Source: Polycyclovorans algicola TG408
GTDB lineage: Bacteria; Pseudomonadota; Gammaproteobacteria; Nevskiales; Nevskiaceae
Length of the DNA stretch: 64,000 nt
Direction of reading: 5' to 3'
NCBI RefSeq assembly: GCF_000711245.1
Contig: NZ_JOMH01000001.1
Location: forward strand, 1,172,830 to 1,236,829
Part shown: positions 17,634-26,858 of the stretch, one piece after another
How positions within the stretch are numbered: the stretch's first letter is position 1
Layout: every line of letters begins with the position of its first letter
The notes under the pieces: model-generated
Databases searched by the model: none
The model's input: only the letters and a program-made list of their open reading frames with translations
Told to the model about the DNA's origin: nothing
Program-made: the position numbers and the translations under genes

Positions 17634-18913
17634 AGCTGCGCCCACTCCGGCAAGCATTGCGCGTCAACGCCCCGGACAGCCCGCAGCCCCGACTTCAGCC
17701 CGTCTTCGTGGAAGCCGTAGGCCGTCCATGCCCCCGCCCACCACAGGCCGCCGTTGCCCTGGATGCCGGGCAGGTCGGCGTGAGTGCGGGTGCTGGCCGG
17801 CCCGTAGTGCGGGTGGTGATAGGTGATGTCGTAGAGCACCTGGTCGGCCGGAATTTCACGCTGCGGATTGAGCGTGACGATGTAGTTCACCGGCCCCGGA
17901 ATGTGCTGCAGCGCGTTCATCCAGTAACTGCCGGAGATCGGCTGGTCGTGAATGTCGTCGTTGGGGTGCAGATAGTTCCACGCGCCCCACGCCAGCTTGC
18001 GGCGCGGCAAAAACGAGGTGTCGGTGTGCAGCACGCAGCGGCTGGCGTTGTAGGGCATGCCCGCCAGCACCTTGCGTTCCGCGTCGCTGGGTGCATCCAG
18101 CAGCGCCAGTGCCTGGTCGGAGTGTGTGGCGCAGATGACTTGGTCGAAATGCTGCTCGCCGTCATCAAGCACCAAGGTCACGCCGGCGTCGCTGCGGCGG
18201 ATCTTGCGCACCGGGGTGTTGAGGCGCAGCGCGCCCTCAAAGTCCCGCAGCAGCGCTTTCACGTACTGGTGCGAGCCGCCTTTGACGACCCGCCACTGCG
18301 GCTGGTCAAGGGTGTTGAACAGGCTGTGGCTGTCGAAGAAGCGCATGAAGTCATCGACCGGGTATTCGGCCGCTTTCAACGGCGAGCAACTCCAGATCAG
18401 GCCGGCCATCGGCAGCAGATAGCGGCTCATCAACTCACGCGAAAAGCCTTCGGCGACCAGCCAGTCGCCGAGGCTGCCGGTGGGCAGCGTGCCGGCGGCC
18501 AGCAAAGCCTTGGCACGCTTGTTGAGCTTGAGAATGTCGAACATCAAGCGGTAATGCTTGAGGTTGAAAAAGTTGCTGCTCTGCGCGAACACGGTGAACA
18601 ACTGGTCCGAGCCCTTCCACTCGTAAGCGCCGTCGCCCAGCGACACGGCAAAGCTCATGCCGGTGGGGCGGGTTACCACCCCCAGTTCCTCGAACAACGC
18701 CGTCAGGTTGGGATAGTTGGTGCCGTTGTAGACGATCCAGCCGGTGTCGACGGGCTGCATGCCGCCATCGGGCAGCGGCACCTCGATGGTGTTGGTGTGG
18801 CCGCCAACCCGGTCGTCGGCCTCGAACAGCGTGACGCGGTGGGCGCCGTTGGCCGCCAGAAAATAGGCGGCTGACAAGCCAGAGATGCCGGAGCCGATGA
18901 CCGCAATGTTCAT
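17630..18913 (-). CDS. FAD-dependent amine-oxidase-like oxidoreductase (COG2907 type)
   Basis: The 427-residue protein starts with the dinucleotide-binding fold MNIAVIGSGISGLSAAYFLA and FEADDRVGGHTNTIEV, and ends with LPGIQGNGGLWWAGAWTAYGFHEDGLKSGLRAV, the second FAD-contact motif. It belongs to the group of predicted NAD/FAD oxidases that head CFA/DUF1365 operons; the relative in Rhodobacter (UfaD) takes part in furan fatty acid formation. Acting on an acyl-phospholipid here is inference. The reading frame is open upstream, but the ATG at 18913 gives the canonical N-terminus. Confidence 0.87.
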   Translation of the reverse strand: MNIAVIGSGISGLSAAYFLAANGAHRVTLFEADDRVGGHTNTIEVPLPDGGMQPVDTGWIVYNGTNYPNLTALFEELGVVTRPTGMSFAVSLGDGAYEWKGSDQLFTVFAQSSNFFNLKHYRLMFDILKLNKRAKALLAAGTLPTGSLGDWLVAEGFSRELMSRYLLPMAGLIWSCSPLKAAEYPVDDFMRFFDSHSLFNTLDQPQWRVVKGGSHQYVKALLRDFEGALRLNTPVRKIRRSDAGVTLVLDDGEQHFDQVICATHSDQALALLDAPSDAERKVLAGMPYNASRCVLHTDTSFLPRRKLAWGAWNYLHPNDDIHDQPISGSYWMNALQHIPGPVNYIVTLNPQREIPADQVLYDITYHHPHYGPASTRTHADLPGIQGNGGLWWAGAWTAYGFHEDGLKSGLRAVRGVDAQCLPEWAQL

Positions 18914-18996
18914 TTGGAAAGACGTCGAAAAAGTGGAGAAACGATGGGCCAATTTACGTCTTCGAGCGGCCTGCGGATGCCGATGCGGCCAATGGC

Positions 18997-19638
18997 TCAG
19001 TCTTCGAGCAGCGGCCCCAGCGTGGTCCACACGGTGTCAAGAATGGCCGGTTGCGATGCGGCGGTGGGGTGAATGCCGTCGGGCAGAAAAGCGTCGCTGT
19101 CGGTGGCGAACTTGGCGAGCAGAAACGGCACCAGCGGTGCGTCATTGGCCTTGGCCACACGGGTAAAGCTGGCGACAAACTGCTCGGTATAGGTCGGGCC
19201 GTAGTTGCTGGGAATCATCATCTCGAACAGCACCGGCTGCGCCCCTGCCTCGTGGCTCAGGTCAACCATGCGCGTCAGATTGCTCTGCAGCTCGCTGACC
19301 TGCAGCCCGCGCAGGCCATCGTTGCCGCCCAGTTCGATCAACACCCAGTCGGGCGCGTGGCGCTCAAGCAGGCGGGGTAGCCGCGCCAGACCGCCTGACG
19401 AGGTTTCACCGCTGACGCTGGCATTGACCACGCGGTGCGGCAGGCCTTTTTCTTCGAGACGCGCTTCGAGCAGGGAAACCCAGCCCTGTCGCGCGTCAAT
19501 GCCGTACGCGGCCGATAGACTGTCACCCAACACCATGATCACCGGCGCGTCGCCCTGGGCGGCCGCCGCCACGTGGCCTGCGCCCAGACTGAACCCCAGC
19601 GCGATCAAGACCGTCAATGCTCGAATGAAACCTGTCAT
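18997..19638 (-). CDS. tesA: Periplasmic arylesterase/acyl-CoA thioesterase I, SGNH fold
   Basis: The 213-residue product has a signal peptide (ALTVLIALGFSLGAGHVAAAA). The SGNH blocks follow: VLGDSLSAAYG (catalytic Ser), ASVSGETSSGG, ELGGNDGLRGL and FLPDGIHPTAASQ (catalytic Asp/His). This is the TesA/ApeA lysophospholipase-thioesterase family. As in E. coli, the gene is divergent from ybbA with overlapping 5' ends (14 bases shared). Confidence 0.92.
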   Translation of the reverse strand: MTGFIRALTVLIALGFSLGAGHVAAAAQGDAPVIMVLGDSLSAAYGIDARQGWVSLLEARLEEKGLPHRVVNASVSGETSSGGLARLPRLLERHAPDWVLIELGGNDGLRGLQVSELQSNLTRMVDLSHEAGAQPVLFEMMIPSNYGPTYTEQFVASFTRVAKANDAPLVPFLLAKFATDSDAFLPDGIHPTAASQPAILDTVWTTLGPLLED

Positions 19639-20305
19639 CAGTGCTCACCAGTTACGTCATGAAGTGTCCAGCGGCGGTCAGCCGCTGCGCATTTTGAACC
19701 AGCTAGACCTGGCCGTCGCCGCGGGCGAACGGGTGGCCATCATCGGTCGTTCCGGCTCCGGCAAGACCACTTTGCTGTCGCTGCTCGCCGGCTTGGACAC
19801 GCCAAGTGGTGGAGAGGTTTGGTTGAGCGGCCAGCGTATCGACACGCTGGACGAAGACGGCCGTGCCGCCGCGCGCGCCGGCAAGGTCGGCTTCGTGTTC
19901 CAGTCGTTCCAGTTGTTGGGCGGCTTCACAGCGTTGGAAAACGTGATGTTGCCACTGGAGCTGGCCGGTCATCGCCGGGCCAGGCAGACGGCGACGGCGG
20001 CGCTGTCGGCCATCGGTCTGGGGGAGCGCCTGGGCCATTATCCGACGCAATTGTCCGGCGGTGAGCAGCAGCGCGTGGCCCTGGCGCGCGCCTTTGCTGT
20101 GCAGCCGCAGCTGCTGTTCGCCGATGAGCCCACCGGCAACCTCGACACCGCCACTGGCGAAACCATTGTCGAACAACTGTTTGCCCTGAACCGCGAGCAC
20201 GGCGCGACCCTGGTGCTGGTGACCCACGACCGTTCGTTGGCCGAGCGTTGTGATCGGTTGTTGACCTTGCAGGATGGCCGACTGGTCGAGGCAAGCGGCG
20301 CATGA
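19625..20305 (+). CDS. ybbA: ABC transporter ATP-binding protein, YbbA type
   Basis: The 226-residue ATPase has Walker A GRSGSGKTT, Q-loop VFQSFQLLGGFTALENV, signature LSGGEQQRVALARAF, Walker B LLFADEPTGNLD and the H-loop VLVTHD. It is of the LolD/MacB-like class that pairs with long FtsX-type permeases. The ATG at 19625 lies inside the divergent tesA gene, the same arrangement as in E. coli. It overlaps the permease gene by four bases. Confidence 0.92.
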   Translation: MKPVISAHQLRHEVSSGGQPLRILNQLDLAVAAGERVAIIGRSGSGKTTLLSLLAGLDTPSGGEVWLSGQRIDTLDEDGRAAARAGKVGFVFQSFQLLGGFTALENVMLPLELAGHRRARQTATAALSAIGLGERLGHYPTQLSGGEQQRVALARAFAVQPQLLFADEPTGNLDTATGETIVEQLFALNREHGATLVLVTHDRSLAERCDRLLTLQDGRLVEASGA

Positions 20306-22797
20306 GGCCGGCCGCGGTGGTGGCGCAGGCGCTGCGTCGATTGCGCCGTGCCGGACATTCCGGCGAGCTGGTGATTCTGATGCTGGCGGTGGCCGTTGCC
20401 GTGGCCAGCCACTCCGCCGTGGCGCTGTTCAGCGAGCGCATGAGCCAGGCGATCAGTGTGCAGACCGGCGACACCCTGGGGGGTGACTGGTTGTTCAGCA
20501 GTCGCAACCCGCTGCCCGAATCGGTGGTCGGCGAGATTGCGGCCTTGTCGCAACAAACCTCGGCGCACACGGTGTTCCCGTCGGTGGTGTTCGTTGACGA
20601 GACCTCGGCGCTGGCGTCCATCAAGGGCGTGGACGCAGCGTTTCCAACGCGCGGCACGATGCGCGTCGCCGCGCGGCCCTTCGAGCCCGGCGAGATCGTC
20701 CAGGGCGGCCCGCCGCCCGGTGAAGCCTGGGGTGACGCGCGGCTGTGGCAGGCGCTGGGCGTGGATGACCCGGGTGTCAGCGTGCAGCTCGGCAGTTTGG
20801 CGCTGACCTTGACGGGCGTGGTCATTGACGAGCCGGGACGCGGCGCGGGCTTTGCCGACCTGGCGCCGCGGTTGATGGTGAACCTTGACGATGCCGCCGC
20901 CAGTGGCCTCCTCAACGAAGGCGCCCGCGCCAGCTATGGCCTTCTGGCGCGTGCCGATGCCGAAGGTCGCGCCACACTCGAAACCCTTGAACTGCCCGAC
21001 GGCGTGCGCCGTACCTCGCCGCAGGGCTCGCGACCCGAGTTGACCCAGGCGCTGGCACGCGCCGACACCTTTCTAGCCGTGGCCAGCAGCGCTGCCAGTC
21101 TGCTCGCGGCCGCGGCCATCGCGCTGAGCGCGTGGCAGTTCGGTCTGCGGCTGCGCGATGAAGTGGCCCTGCTGAAATGCCTCGGCGCCTCGGGCGGTTT
21201 CATTCTGCAAACCTTGGGGCTGATGCTGGCCTTGCTGGGTGTGCTCGGCGGGCTGGTCGGCGCGGCGCTGGGCTGGGCCGGGCAGGCCGGCATCGCGGCC
21301 ATTCTCAGCGAGCTGATTCAACTTGAATTGCCGCCGCCGTCACTGGCGCCCCTGTTCGGCGGCGGCGTGCTGGCCCTGTTGCTGGTGCTGGGCTTTGGTC
21401 TGCCGCCACTGATGGCGGCGCGCAACACCCCTCCCGCGCGCGTGTTTCAGCGTGCGGCAGCGTCAGATCGACTGGGCTGGGGCACGCGGCTCAGCGGTGT
21501 GGCGGCGGTGCTGGCGCTGCTGCTGTGGCAGACCAGCAGCGTCAAGACCGCAGCTGCGGTGATCGGCGGTGGTCTGGCGTTGGCGCTGTTGCTGGGCGGC
21601 GTCGGCTTCGCGCTGGTCCGGCTGCTGGGCCCCTTGCGGCAGGCGGGGGGCGCGGCTTGGCGCTTCGGGCTGGGCAACCTGGTGCGCCGCCAGGGCGCCA
21701 CGGTGGGGCAATTGGTGGCCCTGGGTGTGGCGCTGGTGGCGCTGCTGCTGGTGTCGGTGGTGCAGCGCGACTTGCTCGATGGCTGGCGTGAGCGGTTGCC
21801 CGAGGGCACGCCGAACCAGTTCTTCATCAACATTCAGCCCGAGCAGGTTGAGCCCCTGAAGGCGTTCTTCACCGCGCGCGACATTCCCCCGCCGCGCTTC
21901 TGGCCGCAGGCGCGGGGTCGGTTGCGGGCGATCAACGACGAGGCCGTTACCGTCGATTCGTTCGACGATCCGGAAACCCGGCGCTGGATCAACCGTGACT
22001 TCAACTTGTCGTGGAGCGCGGTGCTGAATGATGACAACCGTGTCCACACCGGCGATTGGTGGGGTGACGAGGGTGACGGCCAGCCGTGGCTGTCGATCGA
22101 CGATTACGTGGTCGAGCGGCTGGGTATCGGCCTGGGCGACCGCCTGACGCTGGACTTCGCAGGCGAAGCGGTCACCTTGACCGTTACCAGCATCCGCAGC
22201 GTGCAATGGGACAGTTTTCAGCCCAACTTCTTCTTGCTGGCGCCGCCCGGCGCGCTCGATGACGGCGCCGTGCCGACGCAGTATCTGACCAGCGCCTACC
22301 TCAGTGCCGAGCAGCGGCCGGTGCTGCGTGATCTGGTGGCTGAGTTCCCCAACGTCACGGCGCTGGACATCGACGCCTTGCTGGCGCAGGTGCGCGGCAT
22401 CATGGACCGCATCGTGCGCGCGGTGGAGTTGATCTTTTTGTTCGCGCTGGTCGCCGGGCTGCTGGTGCTGGCCTCGGCGATGATCGGCACCCGCGACGAG
22501 CGCGCCCGCGAGGTCGCCCTGCTGCGCACGCTGGGCGCACGGCGCTCGGTGATCCGTGCCGGCCTGCTCGCCGAGTACGCGGTGCTGGGCCTGCTGGCGG
22601 GATTGACCGCGTCGCTGACCGCGCAAGGCGTGGGCTGGGTGCTGGCCACCCAGGTGTTCGAGATCGGCTACGGCCCGCGACCGCTGATCTGGTTGGGCGG
22701 GGGGCTGGCCGGTGCCGCACTGGTCACGCTGATGGGGCTGCTGAGCGTTCGCCGCGCGCTCAACACGCCGCCGGCGCATGTGTTGCGCGGTGCCTGA
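20302..22797 (+). CDS. ybbP: ABC transporter permease, FtsX type (YbbP)
   Basis: The 831-residue protein has an N-terminal membrane segment, a large periplasmic domain, clusters of hydrophobic helices around residues 250-370 and 395-480, another extracytoplasmic domain, and a last FtsX block (LIFLFALVAGLLVLASAMIGTRDERAREVALLRTLGARR). This ten-helix, duplicated layout is that of YbbP-like permeases. It should form an exporter with YbbA; partner TesA suggests lipid or lipid-derived cargo, which is not established. Confidence 0.9.
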   Translation: MRPAAVVAQALRRLRRAGHSGELVILMLAVAVAVASHSAVALFSERMSQAISVQTGDTLGGDWLFSSRNPLPESVVGEIAALSQQTSAHTVFPSVVFVDETSALASIKGVDAAFPTRGTMRVAARPFEPGEIVQGGPPPGEAWGDARLWQALGVDDPGVSVQLGSLALTLTGVVIDEPGRGAGFADLAPRLMVNLDDAAASGLLNEGARASYGLLARADAEGRATLETLELPDGVRRTSPQGSRPELTQALARADTFLAVASSAASLLAAAAIALSAWQFGLRLRDEVALLKCLGASGGFILQTLGLMLALLGVLGGLVGAALGWAGQAGIAAILSELIQLELPPPSLAPLFGGGVLALLLVLGFGLPPLMAARNTPPARVFQRAAASDRLGWGTRLSGVAAVLALLLWQTSSVKTAAAVIGGGLALALLLGGVGFALVRLLGPLRQAGGAAWRFGLGNLVRRQGATVGQLVALGVALVALLLVSVVQRDLLDGWRERLPEGTPNQFFINIQPEQVEPLKAFFTARDIPPPRFWPQARGRLRAINDEAVTVDSFDDPETRRWINRDFNLSWSAVLNDDNRVHTGDWWGDEGDGQPWLSIDDYVVERLGIGLGDRLTLDFAGEAVTLTVTSIRSVQWDSFQPNFFLLAPPGALDDGAVPTQYLTSAYLSAEQRPVLRDLVAEFPNVTALDIDALLAQVRGIMDRIVRAVELIFLFALVAGLLVLASAMIGTRDERAREVALLRTLGARRSVIRAGLLAEYAVLGLLAGLTASLTAQGVGWVLATQVFEIGYGPRPLIWLGGGLAGAALVTLMGLLSVRRALNTPPAHVLRGA

Positions 22798-22857
22798 GGG
22801 GGCCAGTGCAGCGCTTCCAACATTTGATTCGATCTGGCGCCGCAATTCCCCCGTTGC

Positions 22858-22886
22858 TTGCCGCGCTCCGGTTCGGGTGGTACGCT
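22858..22886 (+). promoter_or_regulatory. Putative rpmH promoter
   Basis: TTGCCG (22858-22863), 17 bases, then TACGCT (22881-22886), 38 bases before the rpmH ATG. The intergenic gap from ybbP is 127 bases, so an independent promoter for rpmH-rnpA-yidD-yidC is expected here. No DnaA boxes are seen in this gap. Confidence 0.45.
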
Positions 22887-22924
22887 CCGCGCCCTTTTTT
22901 GCCGTCGGTTTCTAGAGCCTCGTC

Positions 22925-23062
22925 ATGTCAAAACGTACCTTTCAACCCAGCAAAGTCCGCCGCGCACGCACCCACGGTTTTCGTGCACGTATGGCCACGC
23001 CGGGCGGCCGCGCCGTGATCAACCGCCGCCGTGCCAAGGGTCGTAAGCGCCTCGCAGTCTAA
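22925..23062 (+). CDS. rpmH: 50S ribosomal protein L34
   Basis: The frame encodes 45 residues starting [19 protein letters not shown], with [24 protein letters not shown] at the end, the full L34 sequence pattern at normal length (44-46). The rnpA gene follows 39 bases later. Unlike most gammaproteobacteria, no dnaA lies upstream. Confidence 0.97.
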   Translation: MSKRTFQPSKVRRARTHGFRARMATPGGRAVINRRRAKGRKRLAV

Positions 23063-23101
23063 GCGGGCCGTTTCGACCGTTGATTGATTCGGGGACGCTC
23101 C

Positions 23102-23440
23102 ATGAACCGCTTCCCCCGCAGCGCCCGTTTGCTCACGCCGGCATCTTTCAAATCGGTGTTTGCCGACGGGCGTCGTTTCAGCTTTCCCGGCGTGACCGCC
23201 GTGGTCCGCAACAACGCTGAAACCCATCCCCGCCTGGGGCTTGCCATCGCCAAGAAGTCGCTCAAGCGCGCCGTCGACCGCAACCAGGTCAAGCGGTGGG
23301 CGCGCGACAGCTTCCGCTTGCACGCGAGTGGCCTGACGGCCGTCGACGTGGTGGTGTTGGCCCGCGCCGATGTTGGCAAGCTGCCGCCCGAGCGCATCCG
23401 CGAGAGCTTCGAGCAGCTCTGGTCGCGGCTCAAGGCATGA
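23102..23440 (+). CDS. rnpA: Ribonuclease P protein component
   Basis: The 112-residue product begins [20 protein letters not shown] and includes the RNR-type signature [19 protein letters not shown], which contacts RNase P RNA and pre-tRNA leader. Length is normal for RnpA. An in-frame TTG at 23084 is less likely than the ATG at 23102. The stop overlaps yidD by four bases. Confidence 0.96.
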   Translation: MNRFPRSARLLTPASFKSVFADGRRFSFPGVTAVVRNNAETHPRLGLAIAKKSLKRAVDRNQVKRWARDSFRLHASGLTAVDVVVLARADVGKLPPERIRESFEQLWSRLKA

Positions 23441-23733
23441 TCGGGGCGCTCAAAGCGGGACTTTCGGCCGTCATGCTGGGCCTGATTCAGGTCTATCGCC
23501 ACGCCATCAGCCCGCTGTTGCCGCCGCGCTGCCGGTATTATCCGACCTGCTCGCAGTACGCCGTTGAGGCCATCACGCTGCACGGCCCGTTTTCGGGCGG
23601 GTGGATGGCGTTCAAGCGCATCCTGCGTTGCCACCCGCTGCGAGAAGGTGGGCTGGACCCGGTGCCGCCGCGCGCTTGTTCTTGCGGGTCATCCCATCCT
23701 GACGAGGCCAGTCGCCTCGCATCAAACAAGTAA
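23437..23733 (+). CDS. yidD: Membrane protein insertion efficiency factor YidD
   Basis: The 98-residue protein has the YidD core [61 protein letters not shown]. The amphipathic N-terminal helix and Cys residues are those of the family (UPF0161). YidD helps YidC-dependent insertion at the inner membrane. It is coupled to rnpA (ATGA overlap), and yidC starts 10 bases after it. Confidence 0.95.
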   Translation: MIGALKAGLSAVMLGLIQVYRHAISPLLPPRCRYYPTCSQYAVEAITLHGPFSGGWMAFKRILRCHPLREGGLDPVPPRACSCGSSHPDEASRLASNK

Positions 23734-23743
23734 CCCAGATCGA

Positions 23744-25489
23744 ATGGAAAACCGTCGTTTCATCCTGATCGCCCTGCTGGCTGTGGTGGGCTTTTTTATG
23801 TATCAGGCGTGGCAAGCGGATTACGGCAACGCCAATGGCAACGGCAACGGCAACGGCGTTGCGCAGAACGACACGCCACCGCTTCCCCCCGCCAGCCCCG
23901 ACGATGTACCGGTGGCGCAGCCGGCGGATGCCGGTGAGTCCACGGGGGATACGCCGAACGATATCGACCTGCCTGAGGCCGTTCCGGCGGCCGCGCCAGC
24001 GCAAGAATCCGCAGCCGAGGCCGATCCCAGCGCGCGCGCCGTGATCGAGACGGACCTTGTTCGCGCCGAAGTCGCACTGCAAGGCGGCCAGTTGCGACGC
24101 CTGGAGCTCAAGGGGTACGGCGAGTCGGCCGAGCAACCCGATGTAGACCTGTCGCTACTCGACGACCGCATGGGGCGGTTGTTCGTTCTGCAAAGCGGCT
24201 TGGTCGGCACCGAGTCGGCCTTGGTCACGCACCTGACCGAGTTTCGCACCGAGATCCCCAGCGTGCGCCTCGCCGAGGGCGAAGACGCCGTCGAGCTGGT
24301 GCTGACCGCCACCGTCGACGGCGCCGAGGTGCGCAAGATCTATCGGTTTGAACGCGACAGCTATCGCGCCGAAATTCGTCATGAGGTGACCAACACCGGG
24401 TCGGCGGCATTGGCGCTGAGCCCTTACGCGCGCTTTCAGCGTACGGCGTTCTTGACCGGCGGCGAGCCCAAGTTCGCCATGACCTTCACCGGCACGGCGT
24501 TTTACGAACAGCGTGAAGACGGCGACGGTTATCGCTTCGAGAAGATCAAGCTCGACAACATTGCCGATGACGCTTTCGAAACGCAGCAGACCGGCGGCTG
24601 GATCGGGTTTCTGCAGCACTATTTCGTCACCGCCATCCTCAACGACGAAGACGCCGTGGCGACCTTTGCGGCGCGCCCGGCCACCGATCAGGGTTACTTT
24701 GCCCAATACGTGGGCGCCAGCCAGAGCGTTGCGCCGGGCGAACAGCAGGTGTTCGTCACTCCGTTCTTCGCCGGACCCAAGTTGCAGGACCGCCTCCCCG
24801 ATGTGGCGCCTGGCATGGCCTTGACCATCGACTACGGGATTCTCACGCCGATTTCGGGCCCGCTGTTCTGGGTGCTCAACAAGTTTCACTCGCTGACCGG
24901 CAACTGGGGCTTCGCCATCATTCTGCTGACGCTGCTGGTCAAGGGCGCGATGTACAAGCTCTCGGAAGCGCAGTACCGGTCGATGGCGAAGATGAAGAAG
25001 TTCGCGCCGCGCATCGCCGACATTCGCGAGCGCTACAGCGACAACCGTGAAGCGCTGCAGAAGGCGATGATGGATCTCTACAAGAAAGAGGGCTTCAACC
25101 CGCTGGCCGGCTGTTGGCCGCTGCTGCTGCAGTTCCCAGTGTTCATCGCCTTGTACTGGGTGCTGCTGGAGTCGGTCGAACTGCGCCAGGCGCCCTTCAT
25201 CTTCTGGATTCAGGATCTCGCGCTGCCCGACCCCTGGTTTGTCTTGCCGGTGCTCTTCGGTATCTCGATGTGGGCGCAGCAGAAGTTGTCTGGCCAACAG
25301 ATGATGGACCCGACCCAGCAAAAAATCATGATGGTGATGCCGATCATGCTGGCGGCGTTCTTCACCTTCTTCCAGTCCGGCCTGGTGCTGTACTGGTTGA
25401 CCTCCAACCTCATCGGCATCACCCAGCAGTGGTTCATCGTCCGCAAGCTGGAACGTGAAGACGCGGCCAAGGCCGCCATACGACGGTAG
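23744..25489 (+). CDS. yidC: Membrane protein insertase YidC
   Basis: The 581-residue insertase has an N-terminal membrane anchor (RRFILIALLAVVGFFMYQAW), a low-complexity Asn/Gly linker (residues 27-38), a periplasmic P1 domain to about residue 350, and the conserved core of five helices. The core includes NWGFAIILLTLLVKGAMYKLSEAQYRSMAKMKKFAPRI and GFNPLAGCWPLLLQFPVFIALYWVLLESVELRQAPFIFWI. It inserts proteins into the inner membrane alone or with SecYEG. The upstream frame is open but overlaps yidD; the ATG at 23744 gives the normal start. Confidence 0.96.
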   Translation: MENRRFILIALLAVVGFFMYQAWQADYGNANGNGNGNGVAQNDTPPLPPASPDDVPVAQPADAGESTGDTPNDIDLPEAVPAAAPAQESAAEADPSARAVIETDLVRAEVALQGGQLRRLELKGYGESAEQPDVDLSLLDDRMGRLFVLQSGLVGTESALVTHLTEFRTEIPSVRLAEGEDAVELVLTATVDGAEVRKIYRFERDSYRAEIRHEVTNTGSAALALSPYARFQRTAFLTGGEPKFAMTFTGTAFYEQREDGDGYRFEKIKLDNIADDAFETQQTGGWIGFLQHYFVTAILNDEDAVATFAARPATDQGYFAQYVGASQSVAPGEQQVFVTPFFAGPKLQDRLPDVAPGMALTIDYGILTPISGPLFWVLNKFHSLTGNWGFAIILLTLLVKGAMYKLSEAQYRSMAKMKKFAPRIADIRERYSDNREALQKAMMDLYKKEGFNPLAGCWPLLLQFPVFIALYWVLLESVELRQAPFIFWIQDLALPDPWFVLPVLFGISMWAQQKLSGQQMMDPTQQKIMMVMPIMLAAFFTFFQSGLVLYWLTSNLIGITQQWFIVRKLEREDAAKAAIRR

Positions 25490-25493
25490 GTGA

Positions 25494-26858
25494 ATGAACC
25501 CGCGCCGCCGCCCGCCCGGTGACACCATCGCTGCGGTGGCCACCGCGCCGGGGCGGGGCGGCGTGGGTGTGCTGCGGTTGTCCGGACCGGCAGCATTCGA
25601 GATCGCTGCCGCACTGACCGGCGAATTGCCGTCGCCGCGCACGGCGGCGCTGCGCACTTTTCGCGATGCCGATGGCGAGGCGCTCGACCGGGGCTTGGTG
25701 CTGTGCTTCACGGCGCCCGCCTCGTTCACCGGCGAGGATGTGGTCGAACTGCAGGGCCACGGCAGCGCCGCCGCACTCGATGGCCTGCTGCGCGCGGCCT
25801 GCGTCCTCGGTGCCCGCGTTGCCCGGCCCGGTGAGTTCTCGGAGCGCGCTTTTGTCAACGGCAAGCTCGATCTGGCGCAGGCCGAAGCCATCATTGATCT
25901 GGTCGATGCCGGGTCGGCGCGCGCCGCGAAGGCTGCGTTCCAGTCGCTGGAAGGGCGCTTCTCCACACGCATCACAACGCTGGCTGAAGGCCTGGTCGCG
26001 GCGCGCGTGTTCGTCGAAGGGGCGCTCGATTTCTCCGATGAAGACATCGACTGGTTGGCTGACGCCGGGCTGCACGATCGTCTTGCGGCGCTCGACCATG
26101 CGCTCGTCCAGTTGCTGGCCGACGCCCAGCGCGGCCGGGTGCTGCAACAGGGACTCAGGGTGGTGCTCAGCGGCGCGCCCAATGTCGGCAAGTCGACCCT
26201 GCTCAACCAGTTGGCCGGGGTTGATGCGGCCATCGTCACCGAGGTGCCCGGCACCACCCGTGATGTGCTGCGTGAACACCTCACCCTCGATGGCCTGCCG
26301 GTCACCCTGATCGACACCGCCGGCCTGCGCGACACTGACGATGCCATTGAGGCCGAGGGCATCCGCCGTGCCTGGAAGGCCATCGAAAGCGCCGACCTCG
26401 TGTGGTTTCTGTTCGACGACCGACAGGGCATGAGTGCGGACGATGCCGCGCTGCTGGCCCGCCTGGGAGATGACCGCCCCTGCTGGCGCTTGGCCAACAA
26501 GGTGGATCTGAGCGGCGGCGAGCCGGGCTGGCGAGCCGACGCAGCGCTGCCAACCCTGGGCTTGGCTGCCAAGTCCGGGCAGGGCATTCCCGAGCTGGTC
26601 ACCGCGCTGCATCGACACGCCGGGCTCACCGGCTCCGAGGAGCCCTTATTCACCGCCCGCACCCGGCATGTCGATGCCTTGCGCCGCGCAGCCGAACACC
26701 TGGCCCGCGCACGCGATCACCTGGGCCAACAAGCCTTCGCCGAGCTGGCGGCCGAAGAACTGCGCCTCTCCCACGATGCGCTGGGCGAAATCACCGGGCG
26801 TTTTACCCAGGAAGATCTGCTGGGGCGAATTTTTGCCGGGTTTTGTATCGGCAAATGA
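25494..26858 (+). CDS. mnmE: tRNA modification GTPase MnmE
   Basis: The 454-residue protein starts DTIAAVATAPGRGGVGVLRLSG (folate-binding N-domain) and has GTPase motifs G1 GAPNVGKST near residue 226, G2 around PGTTRD, G3 DTAGLRDTDD and NKVD. It ends with the C-terminal FCIGK, whose Cys is needed for activity. With MnmG it makes the 5-carboxymethylaminomethyl group at U34 of several tRNAs. Position downstream of yidC is the conserved one. Confidence 0.97.
   Translation: MNPRRRPPGDTIAAVATAPGRGGVGVLRLSGPAAFEIAAALTGELPSPRTAALRTFRDADGEALDRGLVLCFTAPASFTGEDVVELQGHGSAAALDGLLRAACVLGARVARPGEFSERAFVNGKLDLAQAEAIIDLVDAGSARAAKAAFQSLEGRFSTRITTLAEGLVAARVFVEGALDFSDEDIDWLADAGLHDRLAALDHALVQLLADAQRGRVLQQGLRVVLSGAPNVGKSTLLNQLAGVDAAIVTEVPGTTRDVLREHLTLDGLPVTLIDTAGLRDTDDAIEAEGIRRAWKAIESADLVWFLFDDRQGMSADDAALLARLGDDRPCWRLANKVDLSGGEPGWRADAALPTLGLAAKSGQGIPELVTALHRHAGLTGSEEPLFTARTRHVDALRRAAEHLARARDHLGQQAFAELAAEELRLSHDALGEITGRFTQEDLLGRIFAGFCIGK

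Noticed and set aside
21463-22845. Minus-strand frame of 460 codons
   Set aside because: It is antisense to ybbP; Gln/Arg/His-rich shadow with no domain.
23826-23862. Tandem GGCAAC repeat
   Set aside because: It encodes the short Asn/Gly linker of YidC. There are too few units to be a CRISPR or regulatory array, though slippage could change linker length.
24155-26662. Open frame of over 800 codons on the minus strand
   Set aside because: It lies antisense to yidC and mnmE and has a low-complexity Ser/Arg/Ala composition; no motif is seen.
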